In this document: positions 34,138 through 43,512 of the stretch, in pieces | How positions within the stretch are numbered: the first letter of the stretch is position 1 | Layout of the letters: every line of letters starts with the position of its first letter | NCBI GenBank assembly: GCA_016875915.1 | Contig: VGOM01000012.1 | Coordinates: forward strand, 1-55,179 | Source of the DNA: Chloroflexota bacterium | Lineage (GTDB): Bacteria > Chloroflexota > Dehalococcoidia > UBA2247 > RBG-13-53-26 | Direction: 5' to 3' | Length of the DNA: 55,179 bases | Translations under genes and position numbers: made by a program | The notes under the pieces: model-generated | Database searches by the model: none | What the model was told of the DNA's origin: nothing | The model's input: only the letters and a program-made list of their open reading frames with translations

Positions 34138-34958
34138 TGTCGGACTGCCTCAACTCTCCGGGCTCTCTCCTTCTTCAGGGATGGCCAAAGGATCAGCATT
34201 CGCTTGACGACGTTCACCGCCGTGTCGTTCATGAGGGAGAAAGCCCAGCCCAGCGGGCTGTCCGCCCATCTGCCCGCATGAGTGTTGAGGCAAAGGGCGG
34301 GGTGTTGCCCTGTCCTGACCAGGCCAATGAGCTCGGCGGTCGTCCGCAGCTGGGGAGTGGCTCTGGGCTGCCCCTGGCCGTCTCCCTTGGTGGGGACCCA
34401 GTCCTTCATCTTATACTCGCCCCCCCAGGTCCTGCCGGTGTCAGAGAGATAGAGCACCTCGCCCAGGGACATGTAGGCTTCACCCAGGACCCCCAGGGCC
34501 TTGAAATCGTGTTTCTGCCACAGGTGAACGTTGTCCCAGCGAGTCAGGGGGTTGCCGTGCTTGCTGATGGTCTTCACCTGAACCGATTCCCTGAACGCGC
34601 TGAGTTCACGTTCAAAGATCTTCATGGCCTTCTCGTAGTCTCCCCTGGCCTTGTCCAGCGTCTCATAGTGATAGCCAACCTCGTGGCCCAGAGAGGAGAT
34701 TTCCTTCATGATCTTGGGCTTGAAGGTTCGCCGCTTGAAGCGGAAATAGTAGGTGGCCTTGACCCCCAGTCGGCTTTCTACCCGGGCCATCTTCAGCGCG
34801 GTATCAGCCGTCTGGTCAACGTCGTGTCTCATGATGACCAGTTTGGCGGGCAACTTGCCCGCCTCTACATAGTCGGCGATGGTCATCGGCACGTATCCAG
34901 ACTGGAGCAGTGCCTGGCACAATTCTTCGTACCTCGTCAGGGTGAAGTCAAGGCTCAT
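34134..34958 (-). CDS. Polysaccharide deacetylase-like protein
   Basis: A 274-residue protein of the NodB superfamily. Motif 1 is IMRHDVDQT (catalytic and metal aspartates), motif 2 is EVGYHYETLD, with one histidine less than classical enzymes. A basic C-terminus follows. It probably removes acetyl groups from amino sugars of the glycan made by this operon. A GGGG-rich site lies just ahead of ATG 34958. It is the first gene after a 312-base gap in an otherwise tight operon. Confidence 0.85.
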   Translation of the reverse strand: MSLDFTLTRYEELCQALLQSGYVPMTIADYVEAGKLPAKLVIMRHDVDQTADTALKMARVESRLGVKATYYFRFKRRTFKPKIMKEISSLGHEVGYHYETLDKARGDYEKAMKIFERELSAFRESVQVKTISKHGNPLTRWDNVHLWQKHDFKALGVLGEAYMSLGEVLYLSDTGRTWGGEYKMKDWVPTKGDGQGQPRATPQLRTTAELIGLVRTGQHPALCLNTHAGRWADSPLGWAFSLMNDTAVNVVKRMLILWPSLKKERARRVEAVRQ

Positions 34959-35270
34959 TGATTCCCCGCCTGCTGTCTGTCTCGCCGCGGCCGGCCCCGC
35001 TCAACCCCCGGCCTTCCCCGGGGGACGGACTCGGGGTGGAGGGACTGAAGACGATCTGATGCACGGTCCGTGGGTGGGAGACGTTCTTGGTGAAGAAGAG
35101 GGGCAGGCTGCCTACGGTGTCTGTCCCGTTGTGAGCCAGGATGCGGTGGGCCCTGCGGATGGATGCCTCAGCGGCTGTGCTCCTCCGGTCCGTCCGGCGG
35201 TGCAGGATACAGGAAGTCCTCCTGGCGAAGTCGTCCCAACTCTTGCTGCTGCTTTCAGTTTGAGGGACTC
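34959..35270. other. Gap within the glycan operon
   Basis: A 312-base stretch between the GT2 gene and the deacetylase gene, unusual for an operon whose other joints are under 50 bases. I see no credible gene, promoter or repeat in it. It may hold a decayed small gene. Confidence 0.4.
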
Positions 35271-36116
35271 CTACTTCCAGCGTCCCCGTCTGTTTCCTCC
35301 GTCAGGTCCACCCGGATTCCAGGGGTTCCAGCTGAAACCTGCTCCGATGGCGGCCGCTAGTAGGTCCTTCTTCTCAGTGCGGCCGAAGACGACCCACTTG
35401 GTGTACATCCTCCAGGCGTAGTTCCTCAGAAGAAGCCAGGACACCTTGACGATGTACCTGCTGTACTTGATCTTGGACTTCTCTCCCTGGTATCGTGCCG
35501 GCATAGGCACTTCAACCACCCGGACTCCGGCGACGGCGAACTTGACCAGCAGATCGTTGCAGTAGCCGTAGTAGGTGTAGACGCTGTCCAGGTCGATCTT
35601 TCGCAGTGCCTCTGTGGTCACCGCGGTGTAGCCGTTCTGGGGATCCATGATGGCGTAGTTCCCTGATGAGACTCTGCTCAGCCACCGGAGCAGCCAGTTT
35701 CCCAGCCGCCGCCAGGCCGACATGCCCTTCAAGTGATCGATCGATGACATACGGTTGCCCTTGGTGTAGCCGGCCTCCCCTCTGACGATCGGGGTCAGCA
35801 GACTGGGGACCTGGGCCGGGTCCATCTGGTTGTCCCCGCCCATGACCATGGCGATATCCATGCCCTCATCAAGGCATCTCCTGTAGCCGGTGATGATGGC
35901 CGCCCCCACACCGCCGTTGGTGGTGTGGTCAATGGGCACCACCCTGTCATTGCCTGCGCTGAGCCGGGCTATGACGTCGTGTGTATGATCCGTGCTGCCG
36001 TCATTAATGGCATAGATCCTGTCGACGTACGAGGGCACATTCTCTATTGTCGGTACAATGAGCTGCTCCTCGTTGTAGGCCGGGACTATCACCCCCACCT
36101 TTCTACCCTGAAACAT
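35271..36116 (-). CDS. Glycosyltransferase family 2 (DPM1-like)
   Basis: A 281-residue GT-A glycosyltransferase. VGVIVPAYNEEQLI opens the nucleotide-binding fold. INDGSTD and GGDNQMDP provide the donor and metal-binding aspartates, followed by the NGYTAVTTEAL segment of polyprenyl-phosphate sugar transferases. Basic C-terminal residues may associate with the membrane, but no clear transmembrane helix is present. GGAGG lies six bases ahead of ATG 36116. It probably transfers a sugar to polyprenyl phosphate. Confidence 0.93.
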   Translation of the reverse strand: MFQGRKVGVIVPAYNEEQLIVPTIENVPSYVDRIYAINDGSTDHTHDVIARLSAGNDRVVPIDHTTNGGVGAAIITGYRRCLDEGMDIAMVMGGDNQMDPAQVPSLLTPIVRGEAGYTKGNRMSSIDHLKGMSAWRRLGNWLLRWLSRVSSGNYAIMDPQNGYTAVTTEALRKIDLDSVYTYYGYCNDLLVKFAVAGVRVVEVPMPARYQGEKSKIKYSRYIVKVSWLLLRNYAWRMYTKWVVFGRTEKKDLLAAAIGAGFSWNPWNPGGPDGGNRRGRWK

Positions 36117-36149
36117 CGGTTTCCTCCATATCAGTCATCATATAGCATA

Positions 36150-37094
36150 TCACATAGTCAGTTGGGCCATAAGAGGCCTCTTGAATGTGCCATTCTGGCT
36201 CTTCGACGCTGCCAGGCACAACTCCAGCACCTGGACCCCCTCTCGACCGTCAACCAAGGGATGTTCGCTGCCCTCGGCACACCTCAGGAAATGCTCCAGC
36301 TCCAGCTTCAGCGGCTCGGTCTTGGGTATCACCGCCTGCCATTCGTTTGCCCCGTTGTGGAGCACCAGCGTCTGGTGAATGTAGTCCAGATAGGCGATAC
36401 CCTTGCTCCCGGTGACCACCAGGGTCCTGACCTTGTGAGGCGTGAACCAGTTTACTTCGATGGCGGCGGTGGCACGCCCGAAGTCCAGCATGATCACCGC
36501 ATGATCTTCCTGTGTGGGGTGGATCAGGCGTCCGGACCGGGCAACTACGCCTATGGGATCGCGCCCCACGAGATAGCGGGCGATGTCGATGTCATGTGAG
36601 GCCGAGTCCAGCACAATGCCCACATCTCTGATCCGGCTGGCGAATGGCCCAACCCTCCTGGTGGAGATGATCATGATCTCGCCCAGAACTCCCTGGTCGA
36701 TGACGGCCTTGAGTCCGGCCACCACAGGATTGAACCGTTCGACGTGACCGATGGCCAGCTTGGCGTGCATGTTCCGGGCCACCCTGAGCATCTCCTCGCC
36801 GTCCTTCAGGGTGGAGGCGATCGGCTTCTCCACTATGCAGTGAATACCCCTGTCCAGGAAGTCCAGGGCCACTTCACAGTGGAGACTGGTAGGCACCACT
36901 ATGCTTACCGCGTCGGTCTGCGGAATCAGGTCCCGGTAGTCGCTGTAGTAGGGGATGCCGTACTGCCGACCCACTTCCCGGGCCTTGTCCGTGTCCACGT
37001 CGGCCACTCCCACCAACTCGCATGGCAACTGTGAATAGACCCTGGTATGGTGCTGCCCCATGGCGCCCAGGCCGACAACTCCAACTCTGATCAT
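36150..37094 (-). CDS. Gfo/Idh/MocA oxidoreductase, WbpB-like
   Basis: A 314-residue NAD-dependent oxidoreductase. The Rossmann motif is VGLGAMGQHH at the N-terminus, and the catalytic EKP (CIVEKPIAS, about residues 88-96) is present. In the UDP-2,3-diacetamido-glucuronate pathway WbpB oxidises carbon 3 of UDP-GlcNAcA. Here it follows a WbpA-like dehydrogenase and a WbpE/WbpD-like fusion, so that role is likely by context. ATG 37094 (GAGG seven bases upstream) was preferred to the longer frame. Confidence 0.88.
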   Translation of the reverse strand: MIRVGVVGLGAMGQHHTRVYSQLPCELVGVADVDTDKAREVGRQYGIPYYSDYRDLIPQTDAVSIVVPTSLHCEVALDFLDRGIHCIVEKPIASTLKDGEEMLRVARNMHAKLAIGHVERFNPVVAGLKAVIDQGVLGEIMIISTRRVGPFASRIRDVGIVLDSASHDIDIARYLVGRDPIGVVARSGRLIHPTQEDHAVIMLDFGRATAAIEVNWFTPHKVRTLVVTGSKGIAYLDYIHQTLVLHNGANEWQAVIPKTEPLKLELEHFLRCAEGSEHPLVDGREGVQVLELCLAASKSQNGTFKRPLMAQLTM

Positions 37095-37125
37095 CTCAAA
37101 CCTCTTGAACTGCACATGTTCCCGT

Positions 37126-38556
37126 TCAACGGCGGCCGCCGGACCGGGACGAAATCGCTTCTCTGGGGCGCTGTCTCATCCTGTTGAGATTGCCCTTGCC
37201 GACCCCCCTGAATACGAAGCCATGATCGACGAATGCCCTGGCGTCGAACATATTCCTCCCGTCAACCACCACCCTGGAGTTCAGCAGCCCTGACAGCCTC
37301 TCCGGCGTAATGGACCGGTACTGCTCGTGCTTGGTCATCAGGACCACGGCATCGCACTGCCTCAGGGCCCGGTCGAGATCACCTTCGATGGCATACCCCT
37401 CTCCATCCATGATGTGGGGGTCGTGAATGACGTATGTCGCTCCGCGGCGGGCCAACTCCTCCACCATCGGCACCGTCGGTGTGTTTCTGGCGTCGTCGGA
37501 GTTCTCCAGGAAGGCGTATCCCAGCACTGCGATGCGCGATCCCCGGATGCCCCTCCCGGCTTCCTTGAGTCCGTCCTCCAGAAGGTCGACCATATGAACG
37601 GGCATCCAGTCGTTCAGATGCCGGGCCCCGGCAAGTACCGATGGCGGGTACTGCTGCTTGGATCTGCCATATCTGTCGTACCCATGCATCAGGAGCCAGG
37701 TGTCCTTGGGCAGGCAATGTCCGCCTACTCCGGCTCCCGGGAGATGCATGTTGCGAACCGGGTTGGCGTGGGGCGCTGATGCGTCGTTGGGAAGCCCGTT
37801 GACCAGTTCCCTCACCTCGTGGACATCCGTGCCCATGGACTCGCAGAGCAGGGCCACCTCGTTGGCAAACGCGATCTGCACATCCCTGTAGGCGTTCTCC
37901 ACGGTCTTGGCCACCTCGGCCGTGAGGATGTCGGTCCCGCAGACCGGCGCTCTCACAATGGAGCGGTAGAGCTCCACGGCCATGTGCCGGCTGGCCTCAT
38001 CCATGGCGCCGACGATCTTGGGGTACTCCCTGACATTGTGAATCAGCCTGCCGACCATCACCCTCTCGTAGGAGAAGCACAGACCGAATCCCTGCGGCAG
38101 GCCGGCTGGCAGACCGGACACCTCCTCCAGGATCGGCTTGACCACATGCTCTGTGGTGCCCGGAGCCACGGTCGATTCAACTATGATGAGCATGCCGGCT
38201 CTCAGGTGTTTGCCTACCTGTCGGGAGGCTTCCTCTAGGGATTGGTACATCGGGGTGTGGCTCTCATCGGTGGGTGTCTGAACATCGATGAGAACGACAT
38301 CCACGTCTCCTAGGACGGAGTAGTCGTCGGTTGCTCTGAACTTGCCCGCGCGGACCACCCGCTGCAATATCTCCGGGAGCTCAGGTTCATTGCCGCCTAT
38401 GGGGCATCTCCCCTGATTCAGCCAGTCGATCTTCCATCCTGATCTGGTCGAGCGGCGCTGTATGCCGACCACGTCGTGTCCGGCGTCCGCCAGAAGAGCT
38501 GCGGCGGGAATGCCCACATAGCCCATGCCGATGACGGCGACTCTTCTCTTGTTCAT
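37126..38556 (-). CDS. Nucleotide-sugar 6-dehydrogenase (WbpA/WecC-like)
   Basis: A 476-residue UDP-sugar dehydrogenase. The N-terminal NAD motif is [12 protein letters not shown], the catalytic cysteine lies in [14 protein letters not shown] (about residue 280), and the C-terminal UDP-binding domain contains [17 protein letters not shown]. It oxidises a UDP-hexosamine at C6 to the uronate with two NAD. Together with neighbours it fits UDP-GlcNAc 6-dehydrogenase WbpA. The ATG overlaps the stop of the fusion gene as ATGA. It is longer than usual by a basic C-terminal tail of about 25 residues. Confidence 0.92.
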   Translation of the reverse strand: MNKRRVAVIGMGYVGIPAAALLADAGHDVVGIQRRSTRSGWKIDWLNQGRCPIGGNEPELPEILQRVVRAGKFRATDDYSVLGDVDVVLIDVQTPTDESHTPMYQSLEEASRQVGKHLRAGMLIIVESTVAPGTTEHVVKPILEEVSGLPAGLPQGFGLCFSYERVMVGRLIHNVREYPKIVGAMDEASRHMAVELYRSIVRAPVCGTDILTAEVAKTVENAYRDVQIAFANEVALLCESMGTDVHEVRELVNGLPNDASAPHANPVRNMHLPGAGVGGHCLPKDTWLLMHGYDRYGRSKQQYPPSVLAGARHLNDWMPVHMVDLLEDGLKEAGRGIRGSRIAVLGYAFLENSDDARNTPTVPMVEELARRGATYVIHDPHIMDGEGYAIEGDLDRALRQCDAVVLMTKHEQYRSITPERLSGLLNSRVVVDGRNMFDARAFVDHGFVFRGVGKGNLNRMRQRPREAISSRSGGRR

Positions 38557-40382
38557 GATCCCGACCTCGCCGGCTTCTCGCTGCCCTGTCTGACTGATTC
38601 CCGGGCTGACCTAGGGGCAGCCTTGCCCCGGATTCTCTGGGCGGGGTTCCCCACTACGACTGCCCCGGTGGGGACGTCTTTGGTCACCACCGCGCCGGAG
38701 CCGACGATGGCCTTCTCCCCGATGGTGATGCCGGGAAGTATGGTGGAGTTGGCCCCGATCCGGGCTCCTCTCTTGATGGTGGCTCCCGCGAGCTTGGCCC
38801 CGTATTCCATGTACTTGTCATTGGTGGTTACCGAGCAGGGGCCGAGGAACACCCCGTCCTCGACCACCGTGTAGGCCGTGAGATAGACATTGGTCTGCAT
38901 GGCCACTTGATTCCCCACCCGGCAGTGCCCATCGACGACGGTGTTGGTGCCCACCAGGACATCGTCACCCATCTCGGTGCCCTCACGGATGAGGACGTTG
39001 TGACCCGTCTTGAACCCCTTGCCGATCGACACGTCGGAGTAGATGACGGTCCCGGACCTGATGCGGGAGTTGGGTCCAATGGACAGCACCCCATCGTCGC
39101 GATGGCCCAGGACCACGTTCTCCTCGACCACCGTTCCTTCGCCGACATGCACTCGTCCCCGCACCAGTGTGCTCTGGGGTAGCCGGGCGACCACTGTCCC
39201 TGAGTGGTGATCGCCGGCACAGGCGGCCTCTGAGGACTGCGGTGGATGCGCGGTCTCTGCTGCGCAGGCACATGACTGGTGGCAGTGGCGGCCATTGCGA
39301 GCCTCCCTGATACTGTTGACGATGTAGTTGAGATCCTGATCACTCAGTCCGGGATGCACCGGCAGGGAGAGGGTCTCTCTGGCCACCTGCTCTGAAACGG
39401 GGAATGAGCCGTCGTAGCCCAGCCTCTGGTACAGGGGCTGCTTGTGAATGGGTATGGGATAGTGCACCCCGGTCATGATCCCTCGCTCCTTGAGAGCGGC
39501 GGCCAGTTCATCCCGGGACATGCCGAAGCGGCCGGTCACCCGGACGGTAAACTGGTGGAAGACGTGCTTGCGGTCCGGGCCGACGATAGGAATAGCCAGG
39601 CCTTCGATTCCGGCCAGCTGGCCAGCGAGGAAGGCGGCGTTCCTTGTGCGCCTGTCATTGAACTCATCCAGCTTCCGCATCTGACAGATGCCGCATGCCG
39701 CAGCGATGTCCGTCATCCTGTAGTTGAACCCCAGGATCTGATGTAGGTACTTCTCGCTCTGTCCATGACTCCGCAGTAGCCTGCCCTGCTGGGCGATATC
39801 GGCGTTGTCGGTGGTGATCATTCCTCCCTCGCCGGTGGTGATGTTCTTGGTGGCGTAGAAGGAGAAGCAGCCGATGCCGAATGATCCCACCTTCCGGCCC
39901 CGGTACTCAGCCCCGTGGGCCTGGCAGGCGTCTTCGACCAGGGTCAGATTGTGCTCCCCGCAAATGCGGGTGATCTGGTCCATATCACACGGCTGACCGT
40001 AGAGGTGAACGATGATCACGGCTTTGGTGCGCGGGTTCACCGCCTGCCTGAGAAGGCGGGGACTGATGTTGAAGGTCTCCTTGTCGATGTCGACGAACAC
40101 CGGCCGGGCATTGCAGAAGAGGATGGCGTTGGCGGTAGAGACAAAGGAAAAGGGGGTAGTGACTACCTCGTCGCCCTCGCCCACCCCCGCTGCCAGCAGG
40201 GCCAGGTGGAGGGCTGCTGTTCCGGTGTTCAGGGCCACGGCGTGCCTGATGCCGACGTAGTCGGCGAAGAGCTGTTCGAACCGGGCAACCTCCGAACCCT
40301 GGACCAGCATGCCCGACTTGAGGACATCGGTCACGGCCTGAATCTCGTCACTGCCCAGTGACGGTTCAGAGATCGTCAGCAT
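38553..40382 (-). CDS. Fused DegT/DnrJ aminotransferase and hexapeptide N-acetyltransferase (WbpE-WbpD-like)
   Basis: A 609-residue bifunctional protein. Residues about 1-365 are a PLP sugar aminotransferase of the DegT/DnrJ/EryC1 family, with [13 protein letters not shown] and the PLP lysine at about 179 ([13 protein letters not shown]). Residues about 400-590 form a left-handed beta-helix of hexapeptide repeats ([42 protein letters not shown]), ending [11 protein letters not shown], as in WbpD acetyltransferases. The linker contains an unusual cluster of Cys and His (HCHQSCAC, then several more). WbpE installs the 3-amino group and WbpD acetylates it, so fusion would channel the intermediate. 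ATG 40382 has a G-run eight bases upstream and heads the whole minus-strand operon. Confidence 0.9.
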   Translation of the reverse strand: MLTISEPSLGSDEIQAVTDVLKSGMLVQGSEVARFEQLFADYVGIRHAVALNTGTAALHLALLAAGVGEGDEVVTTPFSFVSTANAILFCNARPVFVDIDKETFNISPRLLRQAVNPRTKAVIIVHLYGQPCDMDQITRICGEHNLTLVEDACQAHGAEYRGRKVGSFGIGCFSFYATKNITTGEGGMITTDNADIAQQGRLLRSHGQSEKYLHQILGFNYRMTDIAAACGICQMRKLDEFNDRRTRNAAFLAGQLAGIEGLAIPIVGPDRKHVFHQFTVRVTGRFGMSRDELAAALKERGIMTGVHYPIPIHKQPLYQRLGYDGSFPVSEQVARETLSLPVHPGLSDQDLNYIVNSIREARNGRHCHQSCACAAETAHPPQSSEAACAGDHHSGTVVARLPQSTLVRGRVHVGEGTVVEENVVLGHRDDGVLSIGPNSRIRSGTVIYSDVSIGKGFKTGHNVLIREGTEMGDDVLVGTNTVVDGHCRVGNQVAMQTNVYLTAYTVVEDGVFLGPCSVTTNDKYMEYGAKLAGATIKRGARIGANSTILPGITIGEKAIVGSGAVVTKDVPTGAVVVGNPAQRIRGKAAPRSARESVRQGSEKPARSGS

Positions 40383-40759
40383 GTCATGAACCCCCCCGGT
40401 TCCCATCTACTGCTTGGACCACCTATCCATCATCTTCGTTATTGTCAAGTTCCACTCGCTTTCTGGTTAGGTACGTAAACGACCATGCTAGCACGCCCGA
40501 ATGGGTATGTCAACAACATTCCAGATCATTGCTGACAGGATCATAGCGCATATGCCAAGAGGCATCAATGGCAGAGGATCTTCCACAGCTGCGCTGTGTT
40601 GACGCGGAATGCCGGGCATCGGCATGCCAGGACTCTGGCGATCGAACCCGTTCGAAGCTGATGTTATCTCCCGGCGTCTGTAGGTCATCTGTCGTTCCTC
40701 AAGTAGTTCGCTTCGCGGAAGGGTGGACATCTTGCCCGCCCTTCCGGCCAGCCCATCTC
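40383..40759. other. Intergenic region upstream of the glycan operon
   Basis: A 377-base gap. It contains the minus-strand promoter at 40485-40513 and, nearer 40720-40740, a weak hairpin (GGAAGGG with CCCTTCC on the minus strand) that may end the large secreted-protein gene. I see no gene in the rest. Confidence 0.5.
40485..40513 (-). promoter_or_regulatory. Promoter of the glycan operon
   Basis: On the minus strand TTGACA (40513-40508), a 17-base spacer and TAGCAT (40490-40485) lie about 100 bases ahead of ATG 40382. A second TTGACA at 40448-40443 lacks a good -10. Confidence 0.65.
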
Positions 40760-43300
40760 CTATTGCTGCGGCTGCTTGGGCATTCCCTTGATCAACCAGA
40801 AGCCTATGCCCCCGATGGCCGCCGCGGCTCCCAGTCCAATGACTATCCAGACCCAGGTGGGCATGCCGCCGTCTTCCGACGGCTCGACAGGGGTCTCCTC
40901 CTCAGCGACGAGGATGCCGTTGCTGCTGCCCACGGCGCTCCACAGCCCCTCACCATTCTTGGCCTTGACCGAGAAGTAGTAGGTGCTGCCCACGCTGAGG
41001 TTGAGGCCGGTCCTGGTCAGGCTGGTCCCGGTGCCTGCCGATGTCCAGTTCACCAGATCGGTGTCCCCGGCTGAGGTGCCTATGGCGTACTGGTACTCGG
41101 CAACACCCGACTCAGCATCGGACGAAGTCCAGGTGGCATGAAGCTGGGTCAGGTTGGTGGTGGACTCCCCGCCGTCGCTGACCACCGGCGTGGTCGGTGG
41201 AGTGGTGTCGGGCACGGGAGCCGCTACAGTGGCGAAGGTGAGGTCTGCTGAGACGGCCTCGTTGTTGGAGGCATCCTTCGACTTCACCCTGTAGTGGTAG
41301 GTGGTGCCGGCCGTCAACCCGGTCAGGCTGACGCTGTGGCTAGTAGCCAGGGTGGCATCCAGGGTGGTGGCCGAGCCGTATTGGCTGGTCAGGCCATACT
41401 CCACCTGACTGGTGGCCGCCTCGTTGGTGGTCCAGGTGATGGTGGCCCCGGTCTGGGTCATCCCGCTCGCGGTTACAGCGGAGATGGCCGGCGGGGTGAC
41501 GTCCAGGGTGGTGAAAGTGTACACGTTTGACAGGGTCCACAAACCAGAGCCCTGGGTATCCCTTGATTTCACCATGTAGTGGTAGGTGGTGCCGGAGGCA
41601 AGCCCGGTCAGAACCATCGTGTGGCTGGTCACCAGGGTGGCATCCTCATCTGTGGTTGTCCCCAGGCTTGCGGTCAGTCCATACTCCATCTGGCTGGTGG
41701 CCAGTTCGTCGGTGGTCCAGGTGATGTTGGCGCCTGTAGCGGTGATGTCGGTAGCTGCCACGTCGGAGATCACTGGCTTGGTGGTATGTGGCGTGGTGAA
41801 GTTGAAGTCGGCCGAGTGGGACTCGCGCCCCAGACCGTCCTTGGATTTCACCCTGTAGTGGTAGGTGGTCGCCCGTGTGAGCCCGGTGAGATTCACGGTG
41901 TGGCTAGTCACCAAGTCTGTGTCCAGTGTGGTGGACGAGCCGTACTGAACCGTGATCCCATACTCCACCTGGCTGGTTCCGGGTTGATCGGTGGTCCAGG
42001 TGATGGTGGCGGTGTTCTCGCCTATGTCGCTAGCGTTCACAAAGGAGAATACCAGCGTCTGCGCACTCAGGGTGAAGTTCTTGCCGGTGATCTCGTCGGG
42101 TCCTGCTACGAGCACCGGTTGAGCCAGAGCAATGTCGGTGACATTATCGTAGTACTTGCTGAAGTAGCCGTCGGCCTCTGCCTGGAGGATATAGCTGCCC
42201 AAGTCGATGTTGTTACCCAGCACGTAGCTGCCATCCGCACGAGACCAGGCCTCATCCATCAGCTCAGAGGTGACGTTGTCAAAGGCCATGATCCGGGCGC
42301 CATAGATGGGGGCGGTTCCACCCTCCTCCAAGACGGAGCCCTTTATGGAAGCACCGGCCGCAAGGACGAAGTCGATGCCCGTGATCTTACTGGTGCCTGT
42401 GATCGTGACCGGGTCGGCGGAATCGGAGAAGAACCCGTCCGCGTCGACGCTGACCTTGTAGCCGCCGGGTAGGATGTTGTTGCCCACGGTGTAGCTGCCG
42501 TTGTCGCTGGTCCAGGCATCGTCCACCATCTGATCTGCGCTGTCGTAGGCCATGACATGCGCGCCGTAGATCGGGGTCCCATTGTCCGTATGGACCGTGC
42601 CCGATATGGAGCCGCCCTCGGCCAGGGTGAAGTTGACGCCCGGGGTATCGGTGGATAGAGTCACCGTGACCGGGGTGGCCGAGGTGGAGTCTGTAGCGTT
42701 GTCGTAGTACTCGCTCAAGTACCCATCGGCTTCGGCCTTCACCTTGTAGCTTCCGGGATCCATATTGTTGCCCACAGTGTAGGTGCCGTTCTCACTGGTC
42801 CAGGCATCATCCACCATCTGATCCGCGCTGTCATAGGCGATGACGCGGGCACCAATAATGGGCGTTGTCCCATCTGCCTGGTGGACGGAGCCTGACAGCG
42901 AGCCGCCCTCCCCAAGAGCGAAGTCAATGCCGCTGGTAGTATTGGGGTCGTCGACAGAAACCTCTTGAGCTGAGCCAGGGGTGGTGTCACCGTTGTAGTA
43001 CTGGCTGAAGTATCTGTCAGCCTCTGCCTTCAGCCGGTAGGTGCCGTCGGCTAGTCCCGATATGGTGTAGCTGCCGTTCTCGTCGGTGAAGCCGGTGCCG
43101 GCGGGGATCACCTGCCCCAGTCCGAGATCGGCGTCCCAGTCGTAGGCGTAGACCGTGGTACTCGGAATGGGCGTGGTCGTGCCTTCCACGTACACATGCC
43201 CCGTGATCTTGCCGTCGGCCGCCATGGCCACGCCCGCCATGCTCAAGACAGAACCCAGCGCAAGGACAACCACAACGACGATACTCACGATCCTACGCAC
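40760..43300 (-). CDS. Large secreted repeat protein with regulatory-like and fibronectin type III domains and C-terminal anchor
   Basis: An 846-residue surface protein. Residues 1-28 are a signal peptide (IVVVVVLALGSVLSM). Four carboxypeptidase-regulatory-like (CarboxypepD_reg) repeats occupy about 30-430, each with SG.V...GT.PI.GA.V.AYD and G.YTVGN.(M/I).PG.Y.V.A.ADGY. Four fibronectin type III-like modules follow (about 435-790) with ITWTT(D/N)..ATSQVEYG and TYHY.VKSKD. The C-terminus has a transmembrane helix (MPTWVWIVIGLGAAAAIGGIGFWLI) and a short tail. No enzymatic domain is visible; adhesion or matrix function is likely. The start is GTG 43300 with GAAGGAGGAG six bases upstream. The leader carries a c-di-GMP-II-type riboswitch and terminator. 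Confidence 0.92.
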   Translation of the reverse strand: MRRIVSIVVVVVLALGSVLSMAGVAMAADGKITGHVYVEGTTTPIPSTTVYAYDWDADLGLGQVIPAGTGFTDENGSYTISGLADGTYRLKAEADRYFSQYYNGDTTPGSAQEVSVDDPNTTSGIDFALGEGGSLSGSVHQADGTTPIIGARVIAYDSADQMVDDAWTSENGTYTVGNNMDPGSYKVKAEADGYLSEYYDNATDSTSATPVTVTLSTDTPGVNFTLAEGGSISGTVHTDNGTPIYGAHVMAYDSADQMVDDAWTSDNGSYTVGNNILPGGYKVSVDADGFFSDSADPVTITGTSKITGIDFVLAAGASIKGSVLEEGGTAPIYGARIMAFDNVTSELMDEAWSRADGSYVLGNNIDLGSYILQAEADGYFSKYYDNVTDIALAQPVLVAGPDEITGKNFTLSAQTLVFSFVNASDIGENTATITWTTDQPGTSQVEYGITVQYGSSTTLDTDLVTSHTVNLTGLTRATTYHYRVKSKDGLGRESHSADFNFTTPHTTKPVISDVAATDITATGANITWTTDELATSQMEYGLTASLGTTTDEDATLVTSHTMVLTGLASGTTYHYMVKSRDTQGSGLWTLSNVYTFTTLDVTPPAISAVTASGMTQTGATITWTTNEAATSQVEYGLTSQYGSATTLDATLATSHSVSLTGLTAGTTYHYRVKSKDASNNEAVSADLTFATVAAPVPDTTPPTTPVVSDGGESTTNLTQLHATWTSSDAESGVAEYQYAIGTSAGDTDLVNWTSAGTGTSLTRTGLNLSVGSTYYFSVKAKNGEGLWSAVGSSNGILVAEEETPVEPSEDGGMPTWVWIVIGLGAAAAIGGIGFWLIKGMPKQPQQ

Positions 43301-43416
43301 GCTTCTCCTCCTTCATATGCACCCATCCGGATGGAATGGCCGCGACCCTGGCTGAAGACACCCTGAGGGAAACGTTGGGAAGCCGGGCTGCGTTTCGTCT
43401 GATCAACATACCTCTG

Positions 43417-43448
43417 AAAAAAGAGAGACCGACCCCTTCGGATCGGTT
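43417..43448 (-). terminator. Terminator of riboswitch B
   Basis: On the minus strand ACCGATCC pairs with GGGTCGGT around GAAG and is followed by CTCTCTTTTTT. Its 5' arm includes the ACC of the aptamer pseudoknot, the same arrangement as in riboswitch A. Confidence 0.85.
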
Positions 43449-43512
43449 TCACTATTGGCTCCCCGCCGTCAAAGTGACCAAATCGAGACGGCGGCTCAAC
43501 GCCCTCCTCGGG
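43443..43512 (-). promoter_or_regulatory. Cyclic di-GMP-II (GEMM-II) type riboswitch B
   Basis: Minus-strand leader of the secreted repeat protein. TTGAG is followed by a stem (GCCGCCGTC with GACGGCGG) whose loop ends ATTTGGTCACTT, then GGAGCCAATAGTGAAACC. This matches the c-di-GMP-II aptamer core in order, spacing and conserved bases, including the two adenines of the pseudoknot bulge. It shares GGTCACTT, GGAGC and AGTGAAACC exactly with riboswitch A, although the stems differ completely in sequence but not in pairing. Overlap of the terminator arm with the pseudoknot strand predicts that ligand binding turns transcription on. The gene begins about 115 bases after the terminator. Confidence 0.8.

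Noticed and set aside
34959-35421. Plus-strand frame across the gap in the glycan operon
   Set aside because: It is antisense to the end of the GT2 gene, with no domain or ribosome site.
41180-43000. Regular DNA repetition, considered as a repeat array
   Set aside because: The repetition follows the protein modules (regulatory-like and fibronectin type III repeats) in frame; there are no identical repeats with unique spacers.
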